A stretch of 64,000 nucleotides of DNA from Ptychodera flava (Eukaryota; Hemichordata; Enteropneusta; Ptychoderidae): positions 43,344,244 through 43,408,243 of the forward strand of contig NC_091929.1 in NCBI RefSeq assembly GCF_041260155.1, written 5' to 3'. Of this stretch, positions 48,282-60,582 are shown one piece after another. Both the position numbers and the translations under genes were made by a program. The first letter of the stretch is position 1; each line of letters begins with the position of its first letter. The notes under the pieces were generated by a model that saw only the letters and a list, made by a program, of their open reading frames with translations, searched no databases and had not been told where the DNA came from.

Positions 48282-51200
48282 TGTGTGTGTGTGTGTGTGT
48301 CTGTATGTATGTATGTATGTATGTATGTATGTATGTATGTATGTATGTATGTATGTATGTATGTATGTATGTATGTATGTATGTATGTATGTATCTATCT
48401 ATGTATCTATGTATTTATGTATGTAGGTTCACCTCGTTGTAGTTTCATATTGTGTGAACGTTTACTTTCAATAGAATCTCCCCTCTAAACGGGATCACTT
48501 ACAGTCAATAGAACACCCAGCAGCTTCTATTAATGTAGGGAAAATGTCGCTGACATGGATCATCCTGAAATGGAAATATATAAGAACACTTATTTTCAAT
48601 GTTGACCAAATCGTTCTTCAAGATTTTATAATGTAAAGCAATACAGCAACTAGGTTTTAAGATTTCTCATCACAGTTAAATTTCATATTAGATCATGTAA
48701 TTAAATCTATAACGTGAAAATCGAACTAACTTCGCGAAGGGAAATTTTACTCTGTAATTATTTGAAAATATTGCAATCATTTACAAGTAAACGTTGACTG
48801 GATAACTATAAAAGCGAAAGTAAAACAATATAAAATGGAGGAATCACTGCAAATGGCCAATATTTTGGAACTATTGTTATCGTATATTGTATCGTCAATC
48901 ACTTCATCTGGATCCATGGACAGATAACTTTCATGAGAGGTATATTTGATAACTGATCCAAATATAACGTTTACAATTGAAGCCATCACGATGATATGGC
49001 ATTGTCTATCAAAACCTGCAAAAGGTTGCAAATATGTGCGTTCCAATGCTTCTGCAATTGTTGCCATAGCAGCCGCAATCCTGTTAGAATTATTTTGAAG
49101 TAATAATGCCTATGGTCAATGGATGTGTCGTCTTTGAACAATAAGTGTACCATCAAGCTCTAAAATAAACTTATCTGGGGGCAACAGTTAGCCGATGGTC
49201 GCCATCAGGTAGACTGACTGCGCCATGACTTAGCTCGTTGAATGAATTAACGTTTCTATCATAATCGGCTATCTACAACGTCCAGGGCAGAAGAAAGCGC
49301 CAACAAAGTTAAAGGGTTCGACGGTAGAAGATAAAATCCCTCACAAAGATAAAGGGTTTGACCATAGAAGATCTACTTCAGTTTCTTATAGAACGAATCG
49401 GTTCTGTCGGTGCATAATGCGAATTATGAGTTGAATGAGCAGAGCTTCGTGGAAGCCTAAGACTCCGAAATGTCATATGCCCTTTGGTTTACTGCGGTTA
49501 TTGTAAATGTCATTCTCATAATATTTGTCGGCATATTTTGCAACTATAATTACAGATGGCGGACTTTGAAATGTTTGGAGTGCCTCAGATTCTCGTGAAA
49601 TCACGAAGCCACGAATGACTTGTCCCAGAAATGAAATTATTGCCACACACTTAAAAGAACAAAAAAAAATGAACTTACTCCCTATTCGTGTATCCCGTCT
49701 TTTTGATTCCCTTCCCATGAACAAAAGCAACTGCTCTGATGCCACCTTCGAAGTAGGTTCCTTTGTTACCACGGAGAGGGAAGTTGCTTGCTGCATGAAG
49801 GACGTCACCACCGTTCTGGAAAGGTCAGGAATTTAAATTGTGTGCTCGATATTTTCCTAAATCAGTGAATTCATCTTTTTCAGTACTTCGTTGACAGTTT
49901 TGATTGTTTGTGCGGACAATAACTTGTCTCTGCTCTGAAGTCGCAGATTATAAACTTATTTGAGTAATAGTGTCGAACATAGATATCAACAATTACAAAA
50001 AAGAGAAATTGCAATCATGAAATCCAATACCAGCTATCGCGTCAAATCACATTCAATGAATGTACTTCTCTTTTCAAGCGAAATCACCTGCAATATCGTC
50101 GTGACAAATAGAATTTTAGGAAAACTTTGTAATACATAAGGAGAGAGGCAAAACGGACACAATTATTGGTTAAATGTTTGATTACATTTTTTGAAATTAT
50201 ACTGTGCCATGAGAACTAAATATAAAGGAAGATGGACGTGCTAACTAACGGTAAGAATGTTAGAAGGGAAGGTCCAACGTTTAGCCATTAAAGCAAACGA
50301 TAGACTGTTCTCCCCCCCACCGCATAAACCATTGCTACAAACTACATATTTAAAGATCTATGTTACTTACGTCAGAATGGAAGAGTACCAGTGTGTTATC
50401 CCACATTCCCTCTTTTTTCATGCGTCTCTTGAGATCACCGACAATCGAGTCCATCATAGTAACTTGACCTGTGCAAAATAACGCCTAGGATCAATGTACC
50501 TGATCCAAGGAGGACCACAGGCACCGGCGGCGTTGATAGCACTCTTAGGTGTTCTACTACACTTAAAAGCGTTATCAACCTCGGCGGTGCCTGTGGATAT
50601 GACAGGATCTAAAGTCTCGGTAATTTACATAGTCGATGACGATTGATTTAGTTTCACTGTGATCTCACGCGTCGAATTATCAATTTGTCGTGTGAGCCAC
50701 AAGATTCAAGGTACCCAAATGATCTGAATCAAGCGTCATGAACGGGGTACTGGTAAATCTTTCTGCTGAATCAAGCGTCATGAATGAAGTAAACCTTTCT
50801 GCAAGAGATAGAGACCGAAGAGCACATCATGATAGAACTGGCTCGGGATGTTATATGAAACGCGGTGGTACTAGTATGTTTGTCAAAGTTCACCTACACG
50901 GGCATCCGTCCATATAAAATAATGGATATGAATGTTTATTATTATATCTAAAGTATTCCTACCTGAATATGTCACACGATCCTCGTTTGACACTGTGTCC
51001 GTGTACAGCTGTGAGAATTCATCATCTGGTAACTTAAATAGAATGATAATGACGTCAACACTAACAACAGCAGCAACAGCAACAACAACGACAGCGAAAA
51101 ACAGCGGCATCAATTAAAGTAAGATATAATATTAAAGTAAGATATAATGAGTGAACTATTTAATTAAAATAATTGGAATAATAGCACTTTAGTTTAAAAA

Positions 51201-51376
51201 GTGAAATACAGAACATAATAATTGGAATGATTATTGGTTATTTGGTTATTTTGCAATGACAAAAGTAATTTGTAATTTTTAGGAGATATTTCGTGAATAA
51301 TAAGCTTTAATATTCATCTTTAATCGTTAACAGCTCGAATGTAATTTCATAAAGCATTACTTTTCTCATTTCTTTT

Positions 51377-51408
<32 letters not shown>

Positions 51409-54400
51409 ACAACAACAACATTATCAACAATAATAATAATGGAAGATATTTGTTCCACGAGTCAGGACTTATTAAATCAGTGGTTACTGTAGAAAATTGA
51501 GTTGCACATGCCATCTTTATATTTGACGCAAGGAAAACGTGTAATATATATAATTACTTCAAGCGGCGAGTGAGGCAACTGGAATGCCACATAGAGGTAC
51601 ATTGGATTATCTTGATCGTGTTTCTTGATAATTTTCTCCAGTCTCTTTTCAAACAGGATCTAGAAACAAAAGTACGAAAATGCAACATTTTGTTGTACAA
51701 GTGAACATACCCTGTTAAGTTTCACCTATTTTATATTGAGGAGTTGCAGACTATCTGCCCAGGCGATGCTAAAATGGTTAAAGGATCGTAAAAGCTGCAT
51801 TCACATCAGTAGAAAATCATTTGTCACATGGTAATATTTTGAAGAAAGTATGAAAGCACTCCCCTTTTAGAAAAAAACGACTACAGCAAGAACAGAGTGC
51901 AAATCTCAGGCACAGGATTATGCACAACTGACGCAAAATTATCATAGATATCATAAGATTTTGAGAAATTAAAAAAATTAATGTACGCATATGACTACTG
52001 TTTTGTCGACCTTTGAGCAGTACTTGATAGAATTAATGTTCTGCGCCACATAAAGTATTGATAATTCCAACCTTATTTATTTCTTTATTTTCTTATATTT
52101 ATTGGGAACTAGCTGAAAACTTAGCTCCTCTATTAAGGTAGATCGCGCCTAGGGACAGATATTCAGACTCTCAAACTTTAAAATTCTTTTCTGATCAACA
52201 ACTCTTGGAGAAAGAAAAAACGTTTACCGGCCTAGTTTTTCGAAAATTGAAAATTTTATTTTTTCTCCATAGAGTTAACATAGGGATGGCGGCCATTTAG
52301 AATTTCAAATACCGGTAAATCTTGGGTAATTTGTTTCTCTTGTACTAAAATTTGCACGGTGAACCCGGATTTTTATTCTTGATTTTGAAGGAGAATTGTT
52401 GAAAGATTCCTTAGGGAAAGTTTGAGCAAAAGTTTAAGTCTTTTACTTTAGAGACGCATACTACCTTAAAATTCCAAATAGCAGAACACAAAGGCGTGAT
52501 TGGCCCAGACATTGCACCATATGTAAAACTCATGGCAGGAGGAACATAAACCAGGAAGGTATTGTATATGTTTAGAAAGCAGCGAGCACGTCAATAAAAC
52601 TTCAAGAATAAATATTCAATACACTTACAGAAGTGTAAACGTCGTCGACTCTGGGACCTTCCACTCGTTTACCATCATCATGGAAATCAAAACCAAGGTA
52701 CTTGGCCTGATCTTGGTTGTACGGTCCTTTTTTGATTAGAAATACCAGAAAACTATATTGATGAAGGGTGTTTACTTACAGAAACATTCTATCAGAACAA
52801 CATGTGAACATGTAAGTTAGCTGAGCTAAGCTAAGCTAAACTTCGTTCGATAACTGGACAGCAAAATGATACGTACACTCCTGTCTATCACATTTCCCCT
52901 TAGGAATCGCTTAGTTGTTCAACTGGAAAGAATACAATGACCGGACTACTCTTGATCCGATTATTTGTATACATCATCGTATATTTTAGTTTCGTGCACT
53001 CAATTTTAGCAGAGCCATTCATAGTTAAATTTGATTACATAAGAAATTGTATCTTAAACTACGTTCAAAACTTATAAAGACGTTTGTGTACTATAGATTT
53101 AATTGTGAAGCGTATTTTATTTCCTTCTTTAAGCACTAATTAAAACTTAACTGTGATGAGTCAGCAAAATTGAATATGCAAAATGTTAATTCATTTAATT
53201 GATGAATACGATAAATATGCAGGTTTAAAACGAACTAAAGATAAAACTGAAGGTCTGAAGTTTGGTAACTGGAAAAATAGATAATATTTAGGGACGATTT
53301 CATAGCCAAACAAGCCGATCAAAGCCTTAGGCATTTACTTTGGATATGAAAGGTTATCCAAAAATATATCTGCTAACATGAAGACACAAATGCTCATTGA
53401 AAAGGGTTATGCCTACACGTTGGCAAACATCCCTTCCGACTAACCAGACATAATCTTTGAAAATGATGCATATTGACACGTACCAAACTCCGATGTTTTG
53501 TGATTTATGTAGTCGACAGAGCCGAGATAAAAACCGTAGAAGTGATCGAATCCACGATTCGTCGGGATGTACGATTCATTGCAGTATCCCAAGTGCCATC
53601 TGTGGACAAAATACATCAAATATAAAGTATATGCTTGGATGTCAATATTTATGCACTAGGTTTTTAACAAGAGCTTAGTTCAAGTAGCCAAGGTTATTAG
53701 TCTTTGGTTTTTCTATAGTGCCTGTCTCAGTCAGTTCACCTACCAGGATAATATGGTATCTTTGGTGAAGTAGAGAGATAGATTGCTTATTGGACGACTC
53801 AGAAACACTTAGTTGCCCGTCCATGCGAGATTTACATTTGAAAAAACGTTTAATTATTCATAAACGTCTGAAAGCGCCTCCTGGTCTTGTTACCATGTAT
53901 TTTTCCCCTAAGATTATCCGACTTTTGATGGCTATGTGACCTTTATTCATTACAATATGACTAGTAAGTATTCAACAGAACATTACATTAACTTGTATTA
54001 ATATTTTTCTTTGCAACTCAAAACCTACATCGATAAGAAAAGGTTCAAACTTACTTTCCTACACCATATGTGGTGTACCCCCCAGACTTCAGGACTTCTG
54101 GCAGCGTTTTCAACCACGTTGGAAGTCCATGTGGACGGTCGGGCTTGTAAACTAGGTGCTAGAATCACAAAAAGTCAGTAATCTGTTTTTCTAAATATTG
54201 GCACTCACTTTTAGGGTAACACAAAAAGTGCCCTTTTAAAATGTTTTCGTAAATTGGCGATCAGTAAGTGTAGCAGCAGGGGTTGGGGATGTGCAGACCA
54301 CTTCCACTTGAGAATCATACCCATACCGCGGCAGAAAAACAGTAATAGGAGGAGAGAGTTTATGAGACTGGTGCCATGGTCGGCTATGTGGACAAACTGG

Positions 54401-57400
54401 AAAATATCGTAAGAGGGCGATCATTCTGAAGGACATCACCAGCAAGGATATCTACAACAGTGGGAAGTACCAGTTCCGTGGGGCAGATATAGAACTCATC
54501 TGTCACAATGTCCACACCTGGCCAAAAGAATTGCATTTCATCAAAGCAGAGAGGTCCACATCTACAGGGGTGATATCTGGCAGGCCATCCAAGAAGCTAA
54601 TCAGGGTGAGCAGTTAACGGTCTGGCTCTTTGGAGGTGGTGACAATAGATGACTTAAAGTCAACCCAGTTTGTACTCCAAGACGGCCACACTTATAGGAA
54701 ACAGGAAGCCCATGAGAGGCTCCAGAAGATTTGTGCTGACCAAGTCATCCAATGATTGCTGAGAAAGCTTTTGGCCGAGGAAAAGAACGACTGGAAGCCA
54801 ACCCCCAGCTAGCCTCTTCCTGTCATCGGGAAGACTTGCATGGAGAATGGCCACGGCCTGCTCTGGAACTTAATGGACTGCCACACAAGGGACATTGCCA
54901 GTATTAACATGAAGGCCTGCTACCAAGCTTCCTTCTTGAGTGAAGGCAAAGCTAAACCCTATTTCGAGTGTTTTGGGCATCCAACCCAACATATGACCCA
55001 CGTAGCCACCAATGGCCCTCTTCCCAAAGACATTGGCAGTGGCTCTGCTGAGGACCAGGAATGAGAGTTCAATAATCGTGCCTACCCTGTCACTTCTGTA
55101 TGGTTTGAAAAGGCTTTTGCAGATAATGGCTGGGCCCCATCACAAATTCTGGCCTTCCTGACAGAGACTGGCCTCCTAACCAATCTAAAGTCCATGAAGC
55201 CATCATTGCCAAAACAGACCAATGTCTGGCACCTGGAATACTGTAACCAGGGGTGTAGCATCATTGGTGAATTCATGCAGGGCAGCAAAGAAGGCGGAAA
55301 AAAGACTGACATGATGGCTGGTGATCAACAAAAGAGAGCTGGACTACCTAGTCAGAGACATCTGCCAAAGTGGCACCCTGGTCGGAGCATATACTTACAG
55401 ACCATATCCTTGCATACTATAATGGCTCACAGCCGCAGTATGCCCCTCTGTGGGGCCAGCAAGCTGGCCTATGCACACATTAATCTCCTGTGCATGCTCT
55501 CGAGGTTCAAGCTGGACAAGGTGGTGCGAGTGGCAAATGAATTGCTCTATCTGCATAAGGAAGTGCTCCACAGAACGGAAGGCATTGAGACATGTTTTGG
55601 TCCCAGGTTCTGCGACTGCAGGCAGACCTTTGCATCATCTGCAAGTTTGAGATCCTGTGGCTCCCCTGATTGTCCCGGAGCAGTCAGGTGACAAGGGCCA
55701 GCGGCTGTACATGCCTATGGAACTCGAAGCCTGTCTCTCCAAACACAAATCCAAAAGGCAACAAAAGGACCTTCCTCGAAGCATCATACCATGCCATGAA
55801 GACCTGCTGACCCAATACGAATTAAGCTACCTGAACGGTGGAGTTGAGAGTGGCAAAACCAGCAGAGAGATTGAGCTGTTCCACCAGAGAGACCCCCTTG
55901 TGTTCACACTGACCCATCGTTTGGCCAAAGAGATGCGGGCTAGAGGGGTCAAGGCCCAGACTTATCACAGCTTCTTCCACTGGATCGGTCATACTGAGTG
56001 GACCCTGGGAAGGATGGGCGAGAAGTACATACCCATGTGATCATGATAGACGAGGTCTGCACTGTCCGTTGGTCAATTTTGGTGAGCATCCTGGACTTGT
56101 TCAAACACAGGGTTCCAAGTCATCTCCTGCGGCAACCAGGGTCAACCTCCTCCATTTGCTGATGAGATGCCACACTAGTGGCTGCATCAGAAGGTCAACT
56201 ACATTGAGGAGGTCAAAGTCGACCATCGAGCAAAGGACTTGGCCCTTGAAGTCTTTATAAGGGAGTATCTATCTCCAGCCTGACAGAGTCCAGTGCGAAG
56301 AGATGCGAAAGGTGCTCCCACACTGCCGAGGGAGGGATTGCTTTGTTGAGGCTGGATGCCTGGTGACCTTATCTTGATCTCAAGATGGAAAGTTTGGGAC
56401 CAAGCACAGGGGCTGCTATTCAAGAGTCTAAAGGGCCATTTTCAAGACAGCCCTGTGCCCCTCCTGTACCACCCCAAGGAGAGCCAGGAGCAAAACATAC
56501 AAATTACCCTCCCAAGTACTGATGACAAAGAAGAGCTGGTTCTGTACGACATCGTGAGTGTCAGCATAGGGGAAGTGGAAGGGGCCGTCCAGACTGGCGA
56601 CTGGTGCCTTGGTTATGCCTTTACATTCTACTCCGGCCAGGGCCTTACCATTCTTGACCATAAAAAGGTAGGGATCATTGGCGACTTTCTCCAGCAGTCA
56701 AATCTTGCTTTCCTTGCTGTGTCCTGGATGGAGTATATGCACTAGCTTGAATAGATAGTCTGTCCCCCCTGGGACGTATCTGAGGTAAGGCCTCTAACCA
56801 AGCAGCAGCTCTGCTAAGCTACCACAAAGAAGTTTGTGCCTACAAACACGAGGACCAAGCTGAGGGGCAAAGGTTAAAATTGAAGGTCAGTCACTTTGCA
56901 TCTCAAGGAGGCCCCCAAAACCACTGTGCTACCTGCATTATTGAGCTCCTCTGGGCTTATCAGCCCAAGGGTACCCAGTAGTTCAATGTCAGCTAGTTAG
57001 AGATCACAATGGGTCACACGAGAGACAACATAAGGTTGACCTGTTGTGAGGGTAACAGAAACAGGGACAACAGCTCTCAATACCTGAGGACCCCATCCAG
57101 CGTAGTTTGATGTCAGGGTGCACTATAACCCCCCCCCCCCCATGTTGGCCCATCCTGTAAACAGTACAGTACAGGCTCGTCAGGCTTGGTAACAGAGCGC
57201 CCAAGCCAGTGAACAATCAAGGACCAGATGGAATCTGTCACCCGGCAACCACCGCCTTCCACGTCACCAAGCTGGTACAGGTAATGGATGCCAACTTTCG
57301 AAGGGAGATTTGGTCTTGAAGGCTGATGGGGCGAGACACGGAAGCAGAGGGCTTTTTTACTATCGTCTTATCCTTTAGGGTTTCAGAATACTTTTTGCCA

Positions 57401-60400
57401 GTCATCTAGAAGGCTTTCTGATCAAATGCCACAACAACAGTGAGCAGCTGGGCTACCCACTGGGACGATAACACTCCAGAAGGTAGCCGCATCTGTGCAG
57501 CATACTGTGCCCAAAGAGGCACTCAGCCAAGGTCCTCGCCTAGACTCAGTGACTCTTCTACCGTTGCTGTGTGCCTATTGAGTCCTTTCAAAGCTCTTTC
57601 ACCACCTTCTCCGACTGAAGGATGATTTTATTATTTCGGCCCTACAATTGATAATAACAGCAATTCCTAGCTAGCCCTGCTGGCTATCCCCCTTAGACTT
57701 TATTTCACACTTAACGTGCAAGTAAACTATGATGACTTGGTACCCCGCCCTCCCCGTTCAAGCCACTCTTATGTGGGGAAGGTCTGGCCTTGTGACAAGT
57801 CTTTGAAAAAGAAGGGGATAAATTTCAATGCTACATGTCCACAGTCCTTGGCGAGCTCAAGGGAATGATCACCTCTTGTTGGGGGTTTCTACTACTATAC
57901 GGAGGGGGTTCCAGTGGAACTCTCTCCCTCCTCTGTTGCAGAAGGCCTCACTCTTGCCAATTTCTTGGCACATCTAGGTTTCGTCTCTTGCTCGCCAGTA
58001 GAGGTAATAAGTGTTTTGCTGTGGGGCTTCTTGCTGAAAGTCCCCACACATGGCCTCCAGGACCCTGACAAGGCTTTTTGTAGCCCAATAGCAGTGCATG
58101 GTTGCAAAGTCTGGCCTCTGCGGTGGGCGAACGAGCTGCAGCACAACCTGAAGGCCGAACTTTATCTTGATCACATGGCCGGTAGAAATGTATTACACTC
58201 TCAACTCCCTTCCCACAAGACCTTCAAGGCACTTTGATTGTGCCTTCTTTATGGATCTTGGCTAAGTGAATGTTACTATATATTTTGCAGTAGCTTTTCC
58301 TGCAAACCTTGACCTACCGGAATTCAACCACGCACACCTGTTACATGTATGGCCCATGTGGCCCCGAATATTGCAACACACGTACCTGAGGTGTACTGTA
58401 GGTAACAGGTCTATCTAAATTGAGAGTCTGGGCAGATGAGGATGATGGGCCTTCCCTGGGGCACTCTATCTGCCTGCATGGGCCATTTTCCGGAAGTAGT
58501 GTTGAGGAGCCACGCCTGCTTGACTCACTTTCAGTGATAAATGAAGGTGGTGCCTGGAGTCTCGTTGGGTGATTCTGAAGTATAAGTCATCTGTTCACCC
58601 GTCTGCTGCTATTTTAATAACTAATACGCTGGCCATACCGCATGTAAAAAATTTGCTCTGACCGAGTTATTACTGGAGAGGCTCGACCGAGTGTTGACTT
58701 AAAGTGTATGACTGACAGTATCCATAGGACAGCCAACCAGCAGATTTTAAGTAATAGTAACCAGACGTGTTTTACATGTAAATATTCCATTGTGATGCAT
58801 TTTGGAAAAAAATAAAAATTTGGAGGGGGAAGTAGAATGAGTTGCAAGTGCCCAATTTTTTCTACTTGAAAGCCTTCCCCTTCTGTCCTCTAGTTTTCCC
58901 TTCTCTCGATCCTAATCAGCCACTTTCGGCCTCTTACTATCCCCTACTGCTCTCTCCCTACATTAGGCATTTCCCATTGTCCTCTCTTTGCCATAGGATT
59001 TCGTCTGCTCTCAGCAATCATTTTTTTGACCATAATTTTATTCCCAGACCACTCACTTGGCCATTCAGCACCCGAAGGTTGGTGTGAAAGTTAAAGAGGC
59101 TGGATAAAGGCTAAGATAAGTGTGAGTGGAACTCTACAGACACAATAAACTGTTGCGAAATGGTTACTCACTGCTAAGCGACTCGTTTTAGAAATCATAT
59201 CTGAAGACTGATCTCAATTTTGCTTGGTATCGAATTAATTAAGGCAGAAGTAATCGGAAATGCTCCCAAAGGCCTTTTGGAATTCATACGACCATGTAAA
59301 CTTTGTAGCCAAGGCATGTTGGCGATTGATTAAAAGTTAAAACATGTATATCATACCGCACAGTGTAGAGTGTAAGTGTTGCTGGTATGTTGACGTGATA
59401 CATCTAGATGTCGTGCCTGAAATGCATTGTTTGTAAACAAAAAAGCCACACAGGCGCAGTAATTACGCCCCTTCATTCAATCTTATTTAAAAGTCGCCAA
59501 CGTACTATAATGTGCTATGTAAAGAATAAATATATCGTACCTGGGATCCAATGTTAGATGAGTAGTACCCAGTCATCAAAGATGAACGTGTTCTGAAACA
59601 GAGAGGTATAATGAACTTTGAACTTTATTCGTGTTGGATCTTTCACAAAAAAACCCCAAAACGACAAGCAAAGAGGGAACAAACAAACAACATCAAAATA
59701 TACACAAATTGTCAATCCTTTGTCGCTATACGAAAAGTAGCGATTTAAGTGTTACCCTACAAGTTCTGATTGAACAAGCGTCACTAGATATTGTGATTTT
59801 AAAGCGAGTAAAAGGTGTCTCAGAAGTGGCCGGAAAAATAACTTTCAATGGACTCATATGCCACTGTCAACAGAAAAGGATAGCAATCAGTGAAAGTAGA
59901 CTCTCTGAGGTGGTATATGGAAATGTCTCTCGGAATGATAAAACAATATCGGAGAAAATAACTAAAAATTGGTCAAAAAATCAATGTTCCTAGCCCATAA
60001 AACAGTCTTCGCACGAACGACACACTCACGGACTACAGGACGTCTGTACATAAAAGTTCTCCAAAATAACACCATCCTCAACGAGCTTTTGGAGATTTGG
60101 GGTATGCATGCTTGCATCATGCCAACTGACGTCATTCCATCCTAGAACCAAAAGGAAGAAGGCGAAACACTGAGAGTTACAAAAGAAAACTAATAATTGA
60201 GATTTAAGATCCTCGTTGAAAATACGAGAAATTCTCTCGAATGGACATTCTACGTATTTTAAATCTTAATATTTCGTAAGCTTTCATTCAAGGATTGTAT
60301 TAAATGGTGTAAATGCATTATGTACTAAAGTAATATTGAAAAGGAAGCATAAAATTTAATGACATTGTAACTAAAAAAATTATAAACAAATAATTAAATA

Positions 60401-60432
60401 CATGAATAAATAAATAAATAGTTCATCATCAC

Positions 60433-60490
<58 letters not shown>

Positions 60491-60538
60491 TTCACCATCA
60501 TCATTATCATCACAATCATCATCATTATCACCACCACA

Positions 60539-60582
<44 letters not shown>

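Noticed and set aside
48071..48488. Three overlapping 91-123-codon frames rich in Cys, Val, Tyr and Met
   Set aside because: They are translations of GTCT/GT/GTAT microsatellites.
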